This document shows, one piece after another, positions 44,938 to 57,246 of a DNA stretch of 64,000 nucleotides. This DNA is from Achatina immaculata (taxonomy: Eukaryota; Mollusca; Gastropoda; Stylommatophora; Achatinidae), in NCBI GenBank assembly GCA_009760885.1, contig CM019691.1:29806314-29870313 (forward strand). The letters run 5' to 3'. Under the pieces are notes generated by a model. The model saw nothing but the letters and a program-made list of their open reading frames with translations, ran no database searches and was not told the DNA's origin. Positions within the stretch are counted from its first letter, which is position 1. Every line of letters starts with the position of its first letter. Made by a program: the position numbers and the translations under genes.

Positions 44938-45366
44938 CTAGATATACCTAAGCAAAAAGATAGTGACTGAAATAGTAACTAATTATAATATTATTGGCGT
45001 CGCTGATGAGGCTGTGACAACCAGTTGTTCATATCTAAATATGGTAATTTTATGTCAGACTTTCTAACTAGTAGGATATCATGAAGCTGTATCACTTTTT
45101 CTGTATTTATGTTTCATTATTTTGTGCATTTATGCGGTGTGTTCTTTTTGTATATAGTCACGGACAAAGGTGTTTGCTGATATATTTGCATCTCTGTATG
45201 TTCTTTTATGCGTTTTATAAGTTCAACATATTGCGTCCTTTTTTTAAACTGCATAGTTATTTATCTTGGTTGTTTGCCGTTGGTTAGCAAAACTCTAAAT
45301 ACTCGTGCACTTGTTTTGAAAAGGTCACCTGCATTTACAATATAAATTGACAATAACGCGATATAT
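44938..45366. other. Unassigned sequence
   Basis: No gene recognised. Confidence 0.4.
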
Positions 45367-45396
45367 AATACACCTTAATCATACAAAAGCATAAAA

Positions 45397-45399
<3 letters not shown>

Positions 45400-45451
<52 letters not shown>
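45400..45451. repeat. (AT)n microsatellite
   Basis: Pure AT repeat of about 50 bp inside the Penelope relic, absent at the same place in copy A. Confidence 0.95.
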
Positions 45452-45453
<2 letters not shown>

Positions 45454-45480
45454 GATTACTGATATACAATAGATAAAATG

Positions 45481-46197
45481 GAATGGAAAAACTAATTATG
45501 TCAGTCCGTAAGAACAGTCAAGAGCAAAACCTCTATCTTAACGCGAAGAAAATTAATTGCTGACAACTGACAAAACAAACAAGGCAGCTGATATATGTAT
45601 CAATGAGGAAAAACTGAAAGAAGTGGAGAGTTTTGAATATTTTGGATCACTACTAACTAATAATGGAGATACAGTGAGAGAAATTACAAGGAGGACATCT
45701 ATTGCTCTTCAGAAAGTAAAACAACTAAAGAATCTGTGGAGAGGAACAGACAGAACTAGAAAAATAAGATTTTTAAGGGCATGCATCTTTCCCATCGCAA
45801 TATATGCCTGTGAGACCTGGACACTTAACAAAACTGATAAACACATAAATGCCTTTGAATGTAAATGCTACCGAAGAGTTCTTCAAATATCATGGACGCA
45901 AAAAAGTACAATATATATCCATACTACCAGAACTTAATACTGAAGAAGAGAGAAAACTTAAATATTTTGGACACATTAAACATCATGATAATCTAGAGAA
46001 AACCGTCTTGGAAGGGTACATGATGGGAAAAAGAAAGAGAGGAAGACCAAGGCGAAGATGTCTGCAAGGCATCGTTGATGATTGCGAATGGATGCATCAG
46101 CAGCAGGCCATCTTGCCCACAACCGAAAGGCCTATAGGAGAGCTGTTAGGGAGGCAAAGTTCCGCAAGGGACATGCAAATGAATGAATGAATGAATG
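45481..46197 (+). mobile_element. L-A copy 7, 5'-truncated, inside the Penelope relic
   Basis: Begins gaatggaaaaactaattatg, the position equivalent to 40958 in copy 6. It covers SFEYFGSLLTNNGDTV, RACIFPIAIYACETWTLNK and the C-terminal blocks with one frame change near 45905, and ends in (GAAT)n. Flanks aatagataaaatg at 45468-45480 and 46198-46210 are identical: a 13-bp target-site duplication (the first three bases could also be tail). Confidence 0.95.
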
Positions 46198-46734
46198 AAT
46201 AGATAAAATGTGAGTAAAAGTAATGTGGGAGCATTTAGCTGTGCCTTGGAAGAAGCTGCGTCTGAGATTGAGTGTTAAAGTATTGTGAATGTTTAAATGA
46301 ATACTTGTGAAATGTGATAGTCAGACTGGTTGGCACTAAAGAGTGGGTGGGGATGAAGGAAAGAAGAAAGAGAGATACAACAGTTGTCATGCCGAGAAAA
46401 GAGTGGGCGGAAGAGGCGAATATGTTTTGGGTAGATGGTTGATAATGTAGTATAGGTCCTGAAACATCAGCTGCAGATGAGAAAAGAGTAAATGAGAAAA
46501 TTAGTAGAGATGGAATATGTTTCTGGAGAAAGGAAAAGTTAAATGCAGATGAATTTCGATGTCAAATCGTGTGGTTTCAGTGTCCCAAATTCCTGTATTT
46601 GAGCATCAAGCGTCTTCTGTCATCAGAGTGACATTGTTTATTAGCTTTTACCACTTTCCTCTGTGTTTGGGGCGGCGGATAAGTCTTATATCTAAAACTG
46701 AAACAGTTTCTGCAGTATTAAGTTGTATGATAAA

Positions 46735-46789
46735 GGCGTTTGTGGAAAACCCTTGCGGAAGCCCCATGTGCCTTGGGAACTTAAGGTTC

Positions 46790-46830
<41 letters not shown>

Positions 46831-46850
46831 AAGGGGGGGGGGGAAAGAGA
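46735..46850 (+). repeat. GA element, copy 3
   Basis: gtttgtggaaaacccttgcg, gaagccccatgtgccttggg and acttaaggttcagag, then (GA)n and a G-run. Same orientation as copy 1. Confidence 0.7.
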
Positions 46851-49149
46851 AGTTGTGTGATAAAGCTTAAAACGATGATTTTAAAAAAAATAACATAGAC
46901 GTTCTATACTGTAATAAAGAAATTAATTGCTACAAAAACTGCAACCAGGATCAGATTTTTAAATGTTTATGACACGGAATTGCACTGAAAAAAACATAAG
47001 AGAGACTTTCAGATTTGTGTTAGTCCACACGCGAAAGGAAATTCAAAGACAATTCCAGGTGTTGTAAGACAAAGATCATAATGTTGAATATGAGCAAAGC
47101 AACTATTCGCTAACTGAACTATTATCTTGACATTATTTTTTTTATAAACGAAACTGAATGAGAAGGCCAGCAAAACTTTAATACCTCATTTAGGCATCTT
47201 CGGTATGTCCCACGAGGTGTATGGACACTTAATCACCAACAGTTGATCACCACACTTAATCATGGGACACTTAATCAGGCGGCTCTTAAATCACTCAGAC
47301 TGTGTGAACTTAAATTTCAACTTGTATTTTCCCTCAAAGTGACGTCATTAAGTGCCGGGAAACCTCATACAAATGAAATAAAAGCGGAGGTCGTAACTCT
47401 TTAAGCACACAAATAAAATGAGTTTAATCAATAATTGTAAGTTGTTCATTAGCTGTTGTGAAGACTAATTGACGTTAGAAGTTTGTGACTTCAAATAATC
47501 GATTTTGTTGCGTTTGATCGTTTCAGAGCTGGTTTATGTCATTCATTATGTTAATGGCGTATAGATGAAACCAGCGAAATTCAGGCTAATGAAAATAACA
47601 TAGGAAAGTTATGAAAGAAGTACTGTGGTGATAGATGACACGCATAGACGGTCAGAAATTTAAAAGATGGCCAGCTTAATGGATGAAGGTGGAAAGATGT
47701 GTACAGATAACCCAGCTTATTTCAAACATAGGCGTGTGATTAGGTGCTATGACAGACACGGGGAATTTGAAAACAATTCCTCCCATCCCAAGGCAGTGCA
47801 TGGTCGCTACACCTGTGCTTTCATGTACGTCATGTTACGGATGATCTCCCCTGAGGAGATTTTTTTTAAAAAGGAGTGGTTGATAACAAGTTCTGAAGGA
47901 AATTTTTTTACTGGAGGGGGGGTCAAGTACCGTTCTTTCAAATGTCCTTTCCAACTACCCCAGTCTGCGTGGTCACTTCCGAGAGTACAGACCTGTTGTT
48001 GCCTGATGTAGCAGTTCGACTCCAGAAACTTAATTATTCCTCAAAAAATAATGGCGATGATTATGGCAGATCTCGAGAACAAGATCACAGGATGACCGAT
48101 TGACCATTGAGTAGTCCCACGGACAAGCAGTCCCTGTGTGTGAATCAGTCGTGATTCCCTGAAATAGAATCAAGGGTAGAGCGTTCTGAAAGGCCATCTT
48201 GGTGCTACTATAAGCAAGAGACGTTGGAGCCCGGTCGTTCCTGCTCTGTCTCAAGAGCTAGAGATTTCTGTTCCCACATGTCAAAAGCCTGCAATTTCTG
48301 AGTGTAAGTTTTGACTTCACTGCTGACGTTACTCTCTGTAGATACACCAGATACACTAGGGTAAATGATATAGGCGATAGCTAGCCCAGAAAGTGATAGG
48401 TATGTTGGGATCTAACTTAGGGAATTATTGCTAGAGAATCAGACCTATGTTTTGTATAGTATATTATGGCATTCGATGTATAATAATGCAATGTGTTATA
48501 TTAGATTCGTATACGAAATGACTTCTCCATGCACATGGAGTGTATAATCCAAAAACATATGTTCCATGATGTAGTTACTGTAGTGTTATTTTCATAGTGT
48601 ATTGGTGCTTAACCACAGTCCTATTTCATTAGCTGGTTTCATGATATAGATTTCCTGGCGTATAGTATCACATTCTAATTTACATATCACTGACCCCACA
48701 CAAAGTCTTTATGTCATGTATATGTGACACAATGCCGAGATATAATCCACATTCGTTTTACATGTGGGCCAGATCACGTAGGAGCCACTGGACCTGGATG
48801 TGTTGTGGGCTGTGTTATTTGAGGCTGAACTGGTTTACTTGTCCGAGGTTGTAGAATGAGCCCTGTGATGGCTGAAAAGTGGTGTTGGGTATTCTGAAGG
48901 AATGGACAGTCACTTGTCATCAATCAACTATCACATTGTAATCAATCGTGCAGAAAACAGCTGACAAAAGGATTTCATTTGGTACGATATCAAAGCGCAA
49001 GCTAATTAAGAAGGTACAAGAAATACAAGGACAGAAATATCCAATGTCGTTGTAGGCCTTATGAACGAAGCAAGTATCAAGCACGTCTAAGACCTAATGG
49101 TCATGACATCGTAGGCCAGTCTGTTTTCAGAAACATTCACTGTGGTAAT
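46851..49149. other. Long unassigned stretch
   Basis: About 2.3 kb without a recognised family. The longest frame, 47667-48011 plus (114 residues, starting MASLMDEGGKMCTDNPAYF), shows no motif I know and lacks visible splice sites. At 47218-47280 the phrase cacttaatca recurs four times. I cannot exclude exons here. Confidence 0.4.
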
Positions 49150-50232
49150 AAAGACACGGTTCTGACACGGAACTCTGTGCAGATACGAAGGAGACGATTG
49201 GCGAGATATGGGCCAAAAATACCGCCACTGTGAGGAAGAAGATTGGCGAGATATGGGCCAAAACAACCGCCACTGTGAAGAAGAATATTGACGAGATATG
49301 GGCCAAAAATACAGCCACTGTGAGGAAGAAGATTGGCGAGCTATGAGCCAAAAATACCGCCACTGTGAGGAAGAAGATGGGCGAGATATGGGCCAAAAAT
49401 ACCGCCACTGTGAGGAAGAAGATTGGTGAGATATGAGTCAAAACAACCACCACTGTGAAGAAGAGGATTGGCAAGCTATGGGCCAAAAATACCGCAACTG
49501 TGAAGAAGAGGATTGGCGAGCTATGAGCCAAAAATACCGCCACTGTGAAGAAGAAGATTGGCGAGATATGGGCCAAAACAACCGCCACTGTGAAGAAGAA
49601 TATTGGAGAGATATGAGCCAAAACAACCGCCACTGTGAAGAAGAAGATGGGCGAGCTATGAGCCAAAACAACCGTCACTATGAAGAAGAAGATGGGCGAG
49701 ATATGAGTCAAAACAACCGCCACTGTGAAGAAGAAGATGGGCGAGATATGAGTCAAAACAACCGCCACTGTGAAGAAGAAGATGGGCGAGATATGAGTCA
49801 AAACAACCGCCACTGTGAAGAAGAAGATTGGCGAGCTATGAGCCAAAGCAACCGCCACTGTGAAGAAGAAGATGGGCGAGCTATGAGCCAAAACAACCGC
49901 CACTGTGAAGAAGAAGATGGGCGAGATATGAGTCAAAACAACCGCCACTGTGAAGAAGAAGATTGGCGAGCTATGAGCCAAAGCAACCGCCATTGTGAAG
50001 AAGAAGATTGGCGAGCTATGGGCCAAAACAATTGCCACTGTGAAGAAGAAGATGGGCGAGCTATGAGCCAAAGCAACTGCCACTGTGAAGAAGAAGATTG
50101 GCGAGCTATGAGCCAAAGCAACCGCCATTGTGAAGAAGAATATTGGCGAGCTATGAGCCAAAACAACCGCCACTGTGAAGAAGAATATTGGCGAGCTATG
50201 AGCCAAAACAACCGCCACTGTAAACACGAAGC
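49150..50232 (+). repeat. 45-bp minisatellite, about 23 units (forward array)
   Basis: Unit gaagaagatgggcgagatat plus gagtcaaaacaaccgccactgt (with small variants gattgg, gggcca, atac) repeats every 45 bp. As 45 is a multiple of 3, open frames run on both strands: CEEEDWRAMSQNNRH on plus (49433-50242) and FFFTVAVVLAHSSPI on minus (49127-50272). Neither has a non-repeated domain or a known motif, so I treat both as artefacts. The left flank cacggaactctg and acgaaggag recur beside the inverted array. Confidence 0.9.
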
Positions 50233-51353
50233 CTCTGCCTAAACGACCATCCCTAAACCATGAACACGGCAACGGAAGCGTCGTGTCCTACAGACGACTT
50301 CAGTCTCCTTACCACAACCCCCAGTAGATAACGGCATTCATCATCTCCAAGATCGGATTTTATATAACTCATGACGTGGCCCTGATCGTCTGATTATTAT
50401 AGGCAGTCGCAAACTATTGGATGGATTAGACAGAGAGAGAGAGAAAGAGAGCAGGCGCTGCTGTTATTTTTATTCTTTTCCAGCTATGCTTGTACATCAC
50501 TCTCTTTAAACTTTCACCATGAATAAATCCCGTGGCTGCGTATTGCTTTGTAACAAATAAGACGCGAGTTACTTGTTGTATTTTGAAGGCAGTTAAAGAA
50601 GTGCTCCCTTCAGCTGCACCACATCATGTATTGCCTGATTTTTGACAGTGCTGCAATGAATCAATGAATGCCTTTCAAAGTGGATTCCCAAACGCTGCTA
50701 GGAAGAACTGGTACTGTCATCTCAAACAGAGCGTTATGCATAAATATGCATGAACCTTGACAACTAATCTGATGACGACTTACGAGCAGGCGTTCAATGC
50801 TTACCAGCTTTGGCCATGATCTTTTCTTCTGACGTTATGGAAGCTTTTCTTATCTTAGAGGACAACATGTCAGATCGCCAGAAGATGTCTGAATTGCTGT
50901 CAATGTTAGACAGCATGTTAGAGGTAGATGTCGACCAGGACGTGGTGAACATTATGGTCCTGCAATGTTTCCTCGTCAGACATAGATCTTCCTGAAAGCA
51001 GCATCCTAAAGAACAGCAAGAACAACCGACGCTGTGGTGGCTTCATATAAGCCTTTTGTCCAGCGTCATCATCTCCAACACTGTGAACTTTCATAGCGGT
51101 AATCGCGAAAGACACTGAGAGTCAGATAATGATTTGTGTTTTAATCAAGGCAATTAAATGATACCAAGAAGTGAAACCATGAGTGATAAACACTGCTGTT
51201 GATTGTTACTCATCCTGGGATGTTTTATTATATCTGAGCTGTACTGCACATTTCTCATGTATATAACATTTATATCTCAGATGTTGTTGTGATGAATATG
51301 TTGAAAATGGTGTAAACTGCATTAATGTATGCATATACGTTTCGTGTTTACAA
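50233..51353. other. Unassigned spacer between inverted arrays
   Basis: A short plus frame at 50810-50995 (MIFSSDVMEAFLILEDNMSD...) is acidic and Met/Leu-rich, without a recognised family. (GA)n at about 50429-50450. No other feature. Confidence 0.4.
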
Positions 51354-51860
51354 TTAGGGGGCCGTTGTTTTGGCCGATATCTCGCCCATCTTCTCCTTTA
51401 TAGTGGCTGTTGTTTTGACCGATATCTCGCCCATCTTCTCCTTTATAGTAGCTGTTGTTTTGACCGATATCTCGCCCATCTTCTCCTTCATAGTAGCTGT
51501 TGTTTTGACCGATATCTCGCCAGTCTTCTCCTTCATAGTAGCGGTTGCTTTAGCCGATATCTCGCCCATCTTCTCCTTCATAGTAGCGGTTGCTATCTCG
51601 CCCATCTTCTCCTTTATAGTGGCTGTTGTTTTAGCTGATATCTCGCCCATCTTCTCCTTTATAGTGGCTGTTGTTTTAGCTGATATCTCGCCCATCTTCT
51701 CCTTTATAGTGGCTGTTGTTTTAGCTGATATCTCGCCCATCTTCTCCTTTATAGTGGCTGTTGTTTTAGCTGATATCTCGCCCATCTTCTCTTTCGTAGT
51801 GGCTGTTGTTTTGGCTGATATCTCGCCCATCTTCTCCTTCGTATGTACAACAGTGTTCCA
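51354..51860 (-). repeat. 45-bp minisatellite, about 11 units (inverted array)
   Basis: Reversed, the unit is gaagatgggcgagatatcag plus ctaaaacaacagccactataaagga, the same unit as at 49150-50232 in opposite orientation. One unit is shortened by 9 bp near 51591. The array is bounded at 51845-51875 by the complement of the cacggaactctg / acgaaggag flank. Confidence 0.9.
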
Positions 51861-52241
51861 TGTCAGAGTTCCGTGTATAAAGTTTCAGATTAAAAAAAAC
51901 AAAACTGTAAGAGTGACTAATCTTAGACATATGAGACGACTCACCAGGCAACGTCTCTAACTACATAAAAATATGAGAGCACAGTTTCTAGGCGACACGC
52001 TATAATTAGAAATATGATGAGGAAGTAATTTATGCGCTATTGAACGAAATACAAGTATAACTTGTATAACTCCCTGTCGTTTCGTGCGTTGTACGTTGCC
52101 TAACCATCTTCATAAAATGGCCGACTCCTCCCTCAGACTCACACTGAAAATGTAAGACCTCGGCATAAATGCAGATCAGCAACCTGTAAGAGTATAGTTT
52201 GGATACTGTCAGATGGAATTCTAACCACAACCACTGTTTCT
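51861..52241. other. Unassigned sequence
   Basis: No gene recognised. Confidence 0.4.
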
Positions 52242-52511
52242 TTCCAGTTTATGTCAGTCAGTATTTGCATGTCCCTTGCGGATGCTTTGATTCCCTAACA
52301 GCTTTCCTGTAGGCCTTTGTGTTGTAAGCAAGATGCCCTGCTGCTCACGCATCCATTCGCAGAGATGTATTGCAGCCATCTTCGCCTTGGTCTTCTTCCT
52401 CTCTTTCTTTTTCCCATTATGTACCCTTCCAAGATTGTCTTCTCTAAATTATCATGACGTTTAATATGTCCAAAATATTTACGTTTTCTCTGTTTAATCT
52501 TCCAGTTTATG
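52242..52511 (-). mobile_element. L-A copy 8, 5'-truncated, atypical tail
   Basis: The minus strand gives KQRKRKYFGHIKRHDNLEKT, ILEGYIMGKRKRGR and ANGCVSS, with a 10-bp loss near 52365. Flanks ttccagtttatg at 52242-52253 and 52500-52511 are identical, a 12-bp target duplication. The 3' tail, read on minus, is catgcaaatactgactgac, so the usual (GAAT)n is replaced by a short TGAC repeat. Confidence 0.9.
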
Positions 52512-52639
52512 CATTTATTTATAAAATAATTTTGGTGTAATATTCTGTTCATTTGTGCTTTTTTTTCTGTAAAATGAAGATCTTTTGTAGGAGTAGCTTT
52601 CCAGTGTTAAAGTGATGCCTGTATCGTGAGCTTTTCATT

Positions 52640-53095
52640 TCTCATAGGTGCGACCACGAAGAGATATAAGACAACAGTGGAAGATAAGAAGTAACAAGGA
52701 AATCTACACATTATCTGACTCTCCGTTTGTAACAGCCATTATGAAAAACAGACTGACTGCCATTATGAAAAACAAACTGATTGCCATTATGAAAAACAGA
52801 CTGATTTGGCTCGGGCCTTTGGAGAAAATGAAGGAGGACAGACAAAGATGGTTTATACAGAAGTGATGAAAGGAGATAGACCAAGAAGTTGGCCTAGACA
52901 ACGATGCAGAGACAACCTAGAAATGAACTGAACGCTTCATGGAATCGACAAATGAGAAGAAAAGATTAAGAACAGAAAAGAATGGAGATGTGTCTTGCCC
53001 GCAGCAATAAGCCTTAATGTCTCGGAAAGCTGCTGACTTCAGCAGCTGCTCAAAGGAAGCAGAAGAAGAAGAAGAAAAAGAAGAAGAAAGTTAAA
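52640..53095 (+). pseudogene. L-E LINE C-terminal relic
   Basis: The plus strand reads MRPRRDIRQQWKIRSNKEIY, then LIWLGPLEKMKEDRQ.RWF, then (shifted) RLRTEKNGD and a (GAAGAA)n tail. L.W.GH.E.M...R........ is a LINE C-terminal pattern. G in place of GH and several stops indicate decay. A 24-bp phrase gccattatgaaaaacagact is tandemly present three times at 52735-52806. Confidence 0.6.
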
Positions 53096-54570
53096 CAAAC
53101 AGCTTAGCTGCATGTAACATCAAATAGCATTTTAAAAGATCTAAACTAACCATACTGTGTCCTCTGATATGCCATGCTACAATTTTAGCAGTAATTTCTA
53201 AACGTGGACACCCCTACAGGAAAGCAGCTAACAAAATGAAGCAGAATGTACTATAGTTCCTCTTGAACAAAGTTAGAATATTCACTAACAGCTATGGAAG
53301 AACGTTTCGAAATCACGTCTAATGAGTGTTGAATGTAAAACGGACATTTTTTTTTTGTTTGCCTCAAATTCAACAGTTGGTATTTTGACAGGAAGGATTA
53401 GAACGCTTTCTCCCGTGGAGACTGACGGCCGCTCCTTCAACACAGTTGACAAGAGCGATTATGAATGACAAGACAACGCCACCACAATTAGTAATGTTTA
53501 CTTATAGTCTGATGAAATAGTCTTTCTTTCATTCTTCCACAGAGCCATATTATTTATAATTTTTTTTTACCACACTGCAAGTTCTTGCAAACAGTTTTAT
53601 TTGTCTTCCTTTTTAAAAAAATACGAAGTAAATACTTTTTGCCATAAATTTATACCTTTTCCCTGTTTAATTGTGTCCTCTGCTGGGCGGTATTTTTTAT
53701 TCTTAATATTAATTACTGCAACAATCTGTTTTAGCAAGTAATTCTGTTGTAAAGTGTAACTTGGCGTGTTCTACTCTTGCAAGGTGTATACTCTATATTT
53801 TAAAGCGATATTTAGCAGATCTAGTATTTTCAGACACATTCAGCTTTCGGTTTTCAATATGGCACATTTGTTACCTTGTAAAAACCTTGTCGTGGTCCCC
53901 ACTTCTTTAGCTTCTCTTCGGGAACGGAATCTTTCTTTCACCACTTTCTTGCCGTTTGATTTCAACAGGTTCTCTTGCAGATTCTTCCGCCTCCGTCGGA
54001 ATGCTATGATTTTAAGTTGATTTTTTGGCTTACATGTATGGAGACGGGTGCGAAGCGTTTGCTGTTATCTCATACGCAAAAGACTCACAGCTCTGTGGTT
54101 GTTTTTTTTTTTTTTATGTGTGTAAGCTCTCATTTTTCTTGATCTAGTGTCCTTTTAAAAGCTTTGAGGACAAAAGAAAAAAAAACACAGAAGGACCGTT
54201 CATTTCGCCACACGACGCTCTCAGCTTTTGCTTCGGTTTCCGATTACGTTTTAGATTAGATCAGCACGTGTATGTGAGATGGCTAGAAAGTACTGCCTCC
54301 TTGTAAGTTTCTAGGCAACAGTGGCTGGTTTCTGGGCACATGCAGTGGTCTCCCGTTTTTTCCTCGCTCTCACAAGAAACGGCAAACCGACGTTTCTCAC
54401 AGCTCCTGTTAAATCGAGGTCAAACTGGCGATTTGTCAAAAACAGACAATTTCTCACTGCAGGAAAGGATACTCCCAGAAGACTTTTCATCATTATGGGG
54501 ATCAGGATATCCGTGTGAATTCTGTGAGACGTTGAGCACAGGAGTTTTTAGGTGAAGAACTGAGACAAGG
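53096..54570. other. Unassigned sequence
   Basis: Nothing recognised. Opposing short frames at 54311-54555 have no motif. T-run at 54103-54114. Confidence 0.4.
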
Positions 54571-55060
54571 GCATCTGCTTGACCAAGTGATTAGTGAACT
54601 AGTCTCTCGTGGCGAAGATCGGCGGTTCGAATCTGTCCTGAGGCGCCCTAGATACCCGGTTGTAGAAATAGATAATCTGGTTTATTCTGGAGCTGGGGAG
54701 GAAAGGCGGCCAGGCGTGATGCTGACCACATCACCCTCTAGTGTGCTGACCACATCACCCTCTAGTGTGCTGACCACATCACCCTCTAGTGTGCTGACCA
54801 CATCACCCTCTAGTGTGCTGACCACATCACCCTCTAGTGTGCTGACCATATCATCCTCTAGTGTGCTGACCATATCATCCTCTAGTGTGCCGACCACATC
54901 ACCCTCTAGTATGCTGACCACATCATCCTCTAGTGTGCCGACCACATTACCCTCTAGTATGCTGACCACATCATCCTCTAGTGTGTCGACAGGTCAAGAA
55001 AAATATAGACACTAACACCACATCCCCTCAGATGCCGCTATGGCATAATGTCTTTTTATT
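54571..55060 (+). mobile_element. SINE-II copy 5, expanded by a 24-bp minisatellite
   Basis: The tRNA-like head (tgaccaagtgattagtgaac, ggcggttcgaatctg with the B-box at 54623) and the body (gctggggaggaaaggcggcc, aggcgtgatgctgaccacat) are normal. The piece gtgctgaccacatcaccctc plus tagt then repeats about 12 times (54722-54990) before gacaggtcaag and the usual end. The single-copy equivalent is seen at 44757-44770. The two opposing open frames over it are artefacts. Confidence 0.9.
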
Positions 55061-55109
55061 TGGCCTTGTCTTGTCTTGTCTCCTCATTGAAGTGCGTGTT
55101 GGTATTCTT

Positions 55110-55445
55110 TGTTACTGATGATGTTAAGTCACAGCATCGTATCGGGGTGAGAGTCGGCTGTGGCAGCTATTTTTTTTTTCAGTCCTGAAGTGCAGCCAGA
55201 AAGCAAGGGGGTGTGCAATGCTTATTTAGCAGACTCCACCACCATAGGAGACTGTGGCGATCCCTACCACGTTAGCCAAGCCAGGACTGTTACTGGAGGT
55301 ACCAACGGAGAGGTTGGACAGGGTCTTGGCCAGCTATTGTTCACCAACCCTGACGCCGGCATGTCAGCTACGGGTCGCTGGCTGTCAAAACGAACAGCGT
55401 CTTTGCCTCCTCCGTGGCATGAAAGGACTACCACTACCTTCTTGC
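55110..55445 (+). repeat. Repeat-X copy 4
   Basis: The longest copy: agcatcgtatcggggtgaga, gtgtgcaatgcttatttagc, agactccaccaccatagg, ccaacggagaggttggacag, gccggcatgtcagctacggg and aacgaacagcgtctttg. It lies just after SINE-II copy 5. Confidence 0.75.
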
Positions 55446-55837
55446 CTGTTAACAAGACACTTTATAACATAATGGCTTAGGAATTCTTCAGGATAAGATT
55501 GTGACACAATGTTACTGTCTGTCATTAATTTGCTTGTCTTGTGCCACCGTTCATTACGACGTCTGAAAAAAATAGCACCTCCACTTTCTAATGAAACACG
55601 TCCACCTTCATTACGGCGGCTTTGTTTTATATTTAGATATACAAAGTTGTGCTTAATGCTAGCCAACTGCCATGAAAACAAAAACATTTACCTGCAAGGC
55701 GAAAGAACATTAACGATTACATCCACCTAGTGGTCAGTGAACAAGTTAAACCGCATAGGATTTTTTCCTGTATGTATGGCAATGAAACCAAATGAATCAA
55801 ACATAGAACATCGCTTTTCTTTAGAACAAAATATAAG
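55446..55837. other. Unassigned sequence
   Basis: Opposing frames at 55385-55730 have no recognised motif. Confidence 0.4.
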
Positions 55838-56171
55838 TTCACATTCAGTCATTTGCGACATATCGGAATTTTGCCTCCCTAACAGCTCTCCAGTAGGCCT
55901 CTCAGTTATAAGCTAGATGACCTGCTGTTGATGCGTCCATTCGCAGGTCATCAACGATGTCTTGCAGCCATCTTCACCTTGGTTTTTCTCTCTTTCTTTC
56001 CCCCATTATGTACCCGTCCAAAACTGTCTTCTCTAAATTCTCATGACATTTAATGTGTCCAAAATATTTTAAGTTTCCTATGTCTAATCATCTGTGCTAG
56101 CCAGCCTTCTTCAATATTAAGTTCTTGTAATATGGATATATTTGTTCTTTTTTTGTGTTCATATTCACATT
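55838..56171 (-). mobile_element. L-A copy 9, 5'-truncated
   Basis: Minus strand from about 56160: NILQELNIEEGWL, KYFGHIKCHENLEKTVL with stops, to a degenerate 3' end lacking (GAAT)n. Flanks ttcacatt at 55838-55845 and 56164-56171 form an 8-bp duplication. More diverged than the other copies. Confidence 0.8.
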
Positions 56172-56690
56172 AAAGGATACAAAAGGTGTGTGATAACACA
56201 ATGTCATTCAGACATTCCCTTCCAGAAACATAACTACTAGTGATAGTTTCATATTATAATAATTGTAAACATATTTCTTTTTTCAGGACTATGACATTTC
56301 TCCAATTTACCTGTTCCATGTGAAATGATTCCCCCCCCCCCCCATTACTGCCACAAAGTCACAGTCAACAGTACACAAATCCTGAAAGGTAAACGCTTCG
56401 CAGGTACCCAGAGAGGCATCTCACACAAATGTAGAACGGTTGACGAATAACAATAGGCAACAATGTTCATCAGAACATAACAGGCGTTAATGCATAACTT
56501 CATGATGATGATGATGATGATGAAATAAGTAGCTGAAGTGCTTTGAGTAACATGCAAACGGTAGGCAACTAAACAAAATAAAACATAATCAAATGGTACA
56601 ATTCCATCACGGCTACCTGGAGTCCACCAGGAGTCAAGAACACGCATCAGTCTCTCTGTCCTTTCAGAACAACGTGGGACAATGAAGATA
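56172..56690. other. Unassigned sequence
   Basis: C-run at 56331-56344 and (GAT)n at 56503-56523. No gene recognised. Confidence 0.45.
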
Positions 56691-56872
56691 CAAATACATC
56701 CTACAACGGCTCACTCGACCGGTCGTTACAACGGCTCACACACGACCGGCCGCTCCAACGGCTCACACACGACCGGCCGCTCCAACGGCTCACACACGAC
56801 CGGCCGCTACAACGGCTCACACACGACCGGTCGCTACAACGGCTCACACACGACCGGCCGCTACATCGGCCT
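56691..56872. repeat. 27-bp minisatellite, 6 units, GC-rich
   Basis: Unit caacggctcacacacgaccg plus gccgcta. One plus frame reads GSHTTGRYN repeats. The accggccg or accggtcg core is palindrome-like in each unit. Confidence 0.9.
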
Positions 56873-57246
56873 CACCGAACATCCCTTTAGAAACCTAGCC
56901 GAAACTTTTAGTGGCCAACGTTCAGTTTCAAATCTCGTGCAGAATTCTTGCGCACCTGTACATTCTGTTACACCAGATTCCGTTAAACCAGCACGGCCAT
57001 TAACACTTACTTTTAACATTTAGTTGACATTATTATGACTGTCTTGGAGCTGAACGCCGCGTTAACCACTAATGACGATGTTGACAAGAAACGATAACAG
57101 TTTGTTGATATAGCAATTGCTCATGTCCCAGGCCTCACACAAAACACGTGATCAGGCTTTCCTTCCTGGCTAGGCCTATTCATGACCCAGTGGTACAGTA
57201 CTTTGCTGAAATATTGGATTCTTTTTGTTTGTTACACATTTATCTG
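56873..57246. other. Unassigned sequence
   Basis: No gene recognised. Confidence 0.4.

Larger units (their letters stand above)
45367..46650 (-). mobile_element. Penelope-like element 3' relic, split by L-A
   Basis: caccttaatcatacaaaagc at the left, then after the L-A insertion gcatttagctgtgcc.tgga, gtttcagtgtcccaaat, gcgtcttctgtcatc and gacattgtttattagc. The order matches the non-coding 3' part of copy A at 22785-23310. An (AT)n tract occupies 45400-45451. No RT or nuclease frame remains. Confidence 0.7.

Noticed and set aside
49127..50272. 381-residue minus-strand frame of FFFTVAVVLAHSSPI repeats, membrane-protein-like
   Set aside because: Hydrophobicity comes from the complement of an acidic repeat unit; no start context, unique domain or splice sites, and both strands are open because the unit is 45 bp.
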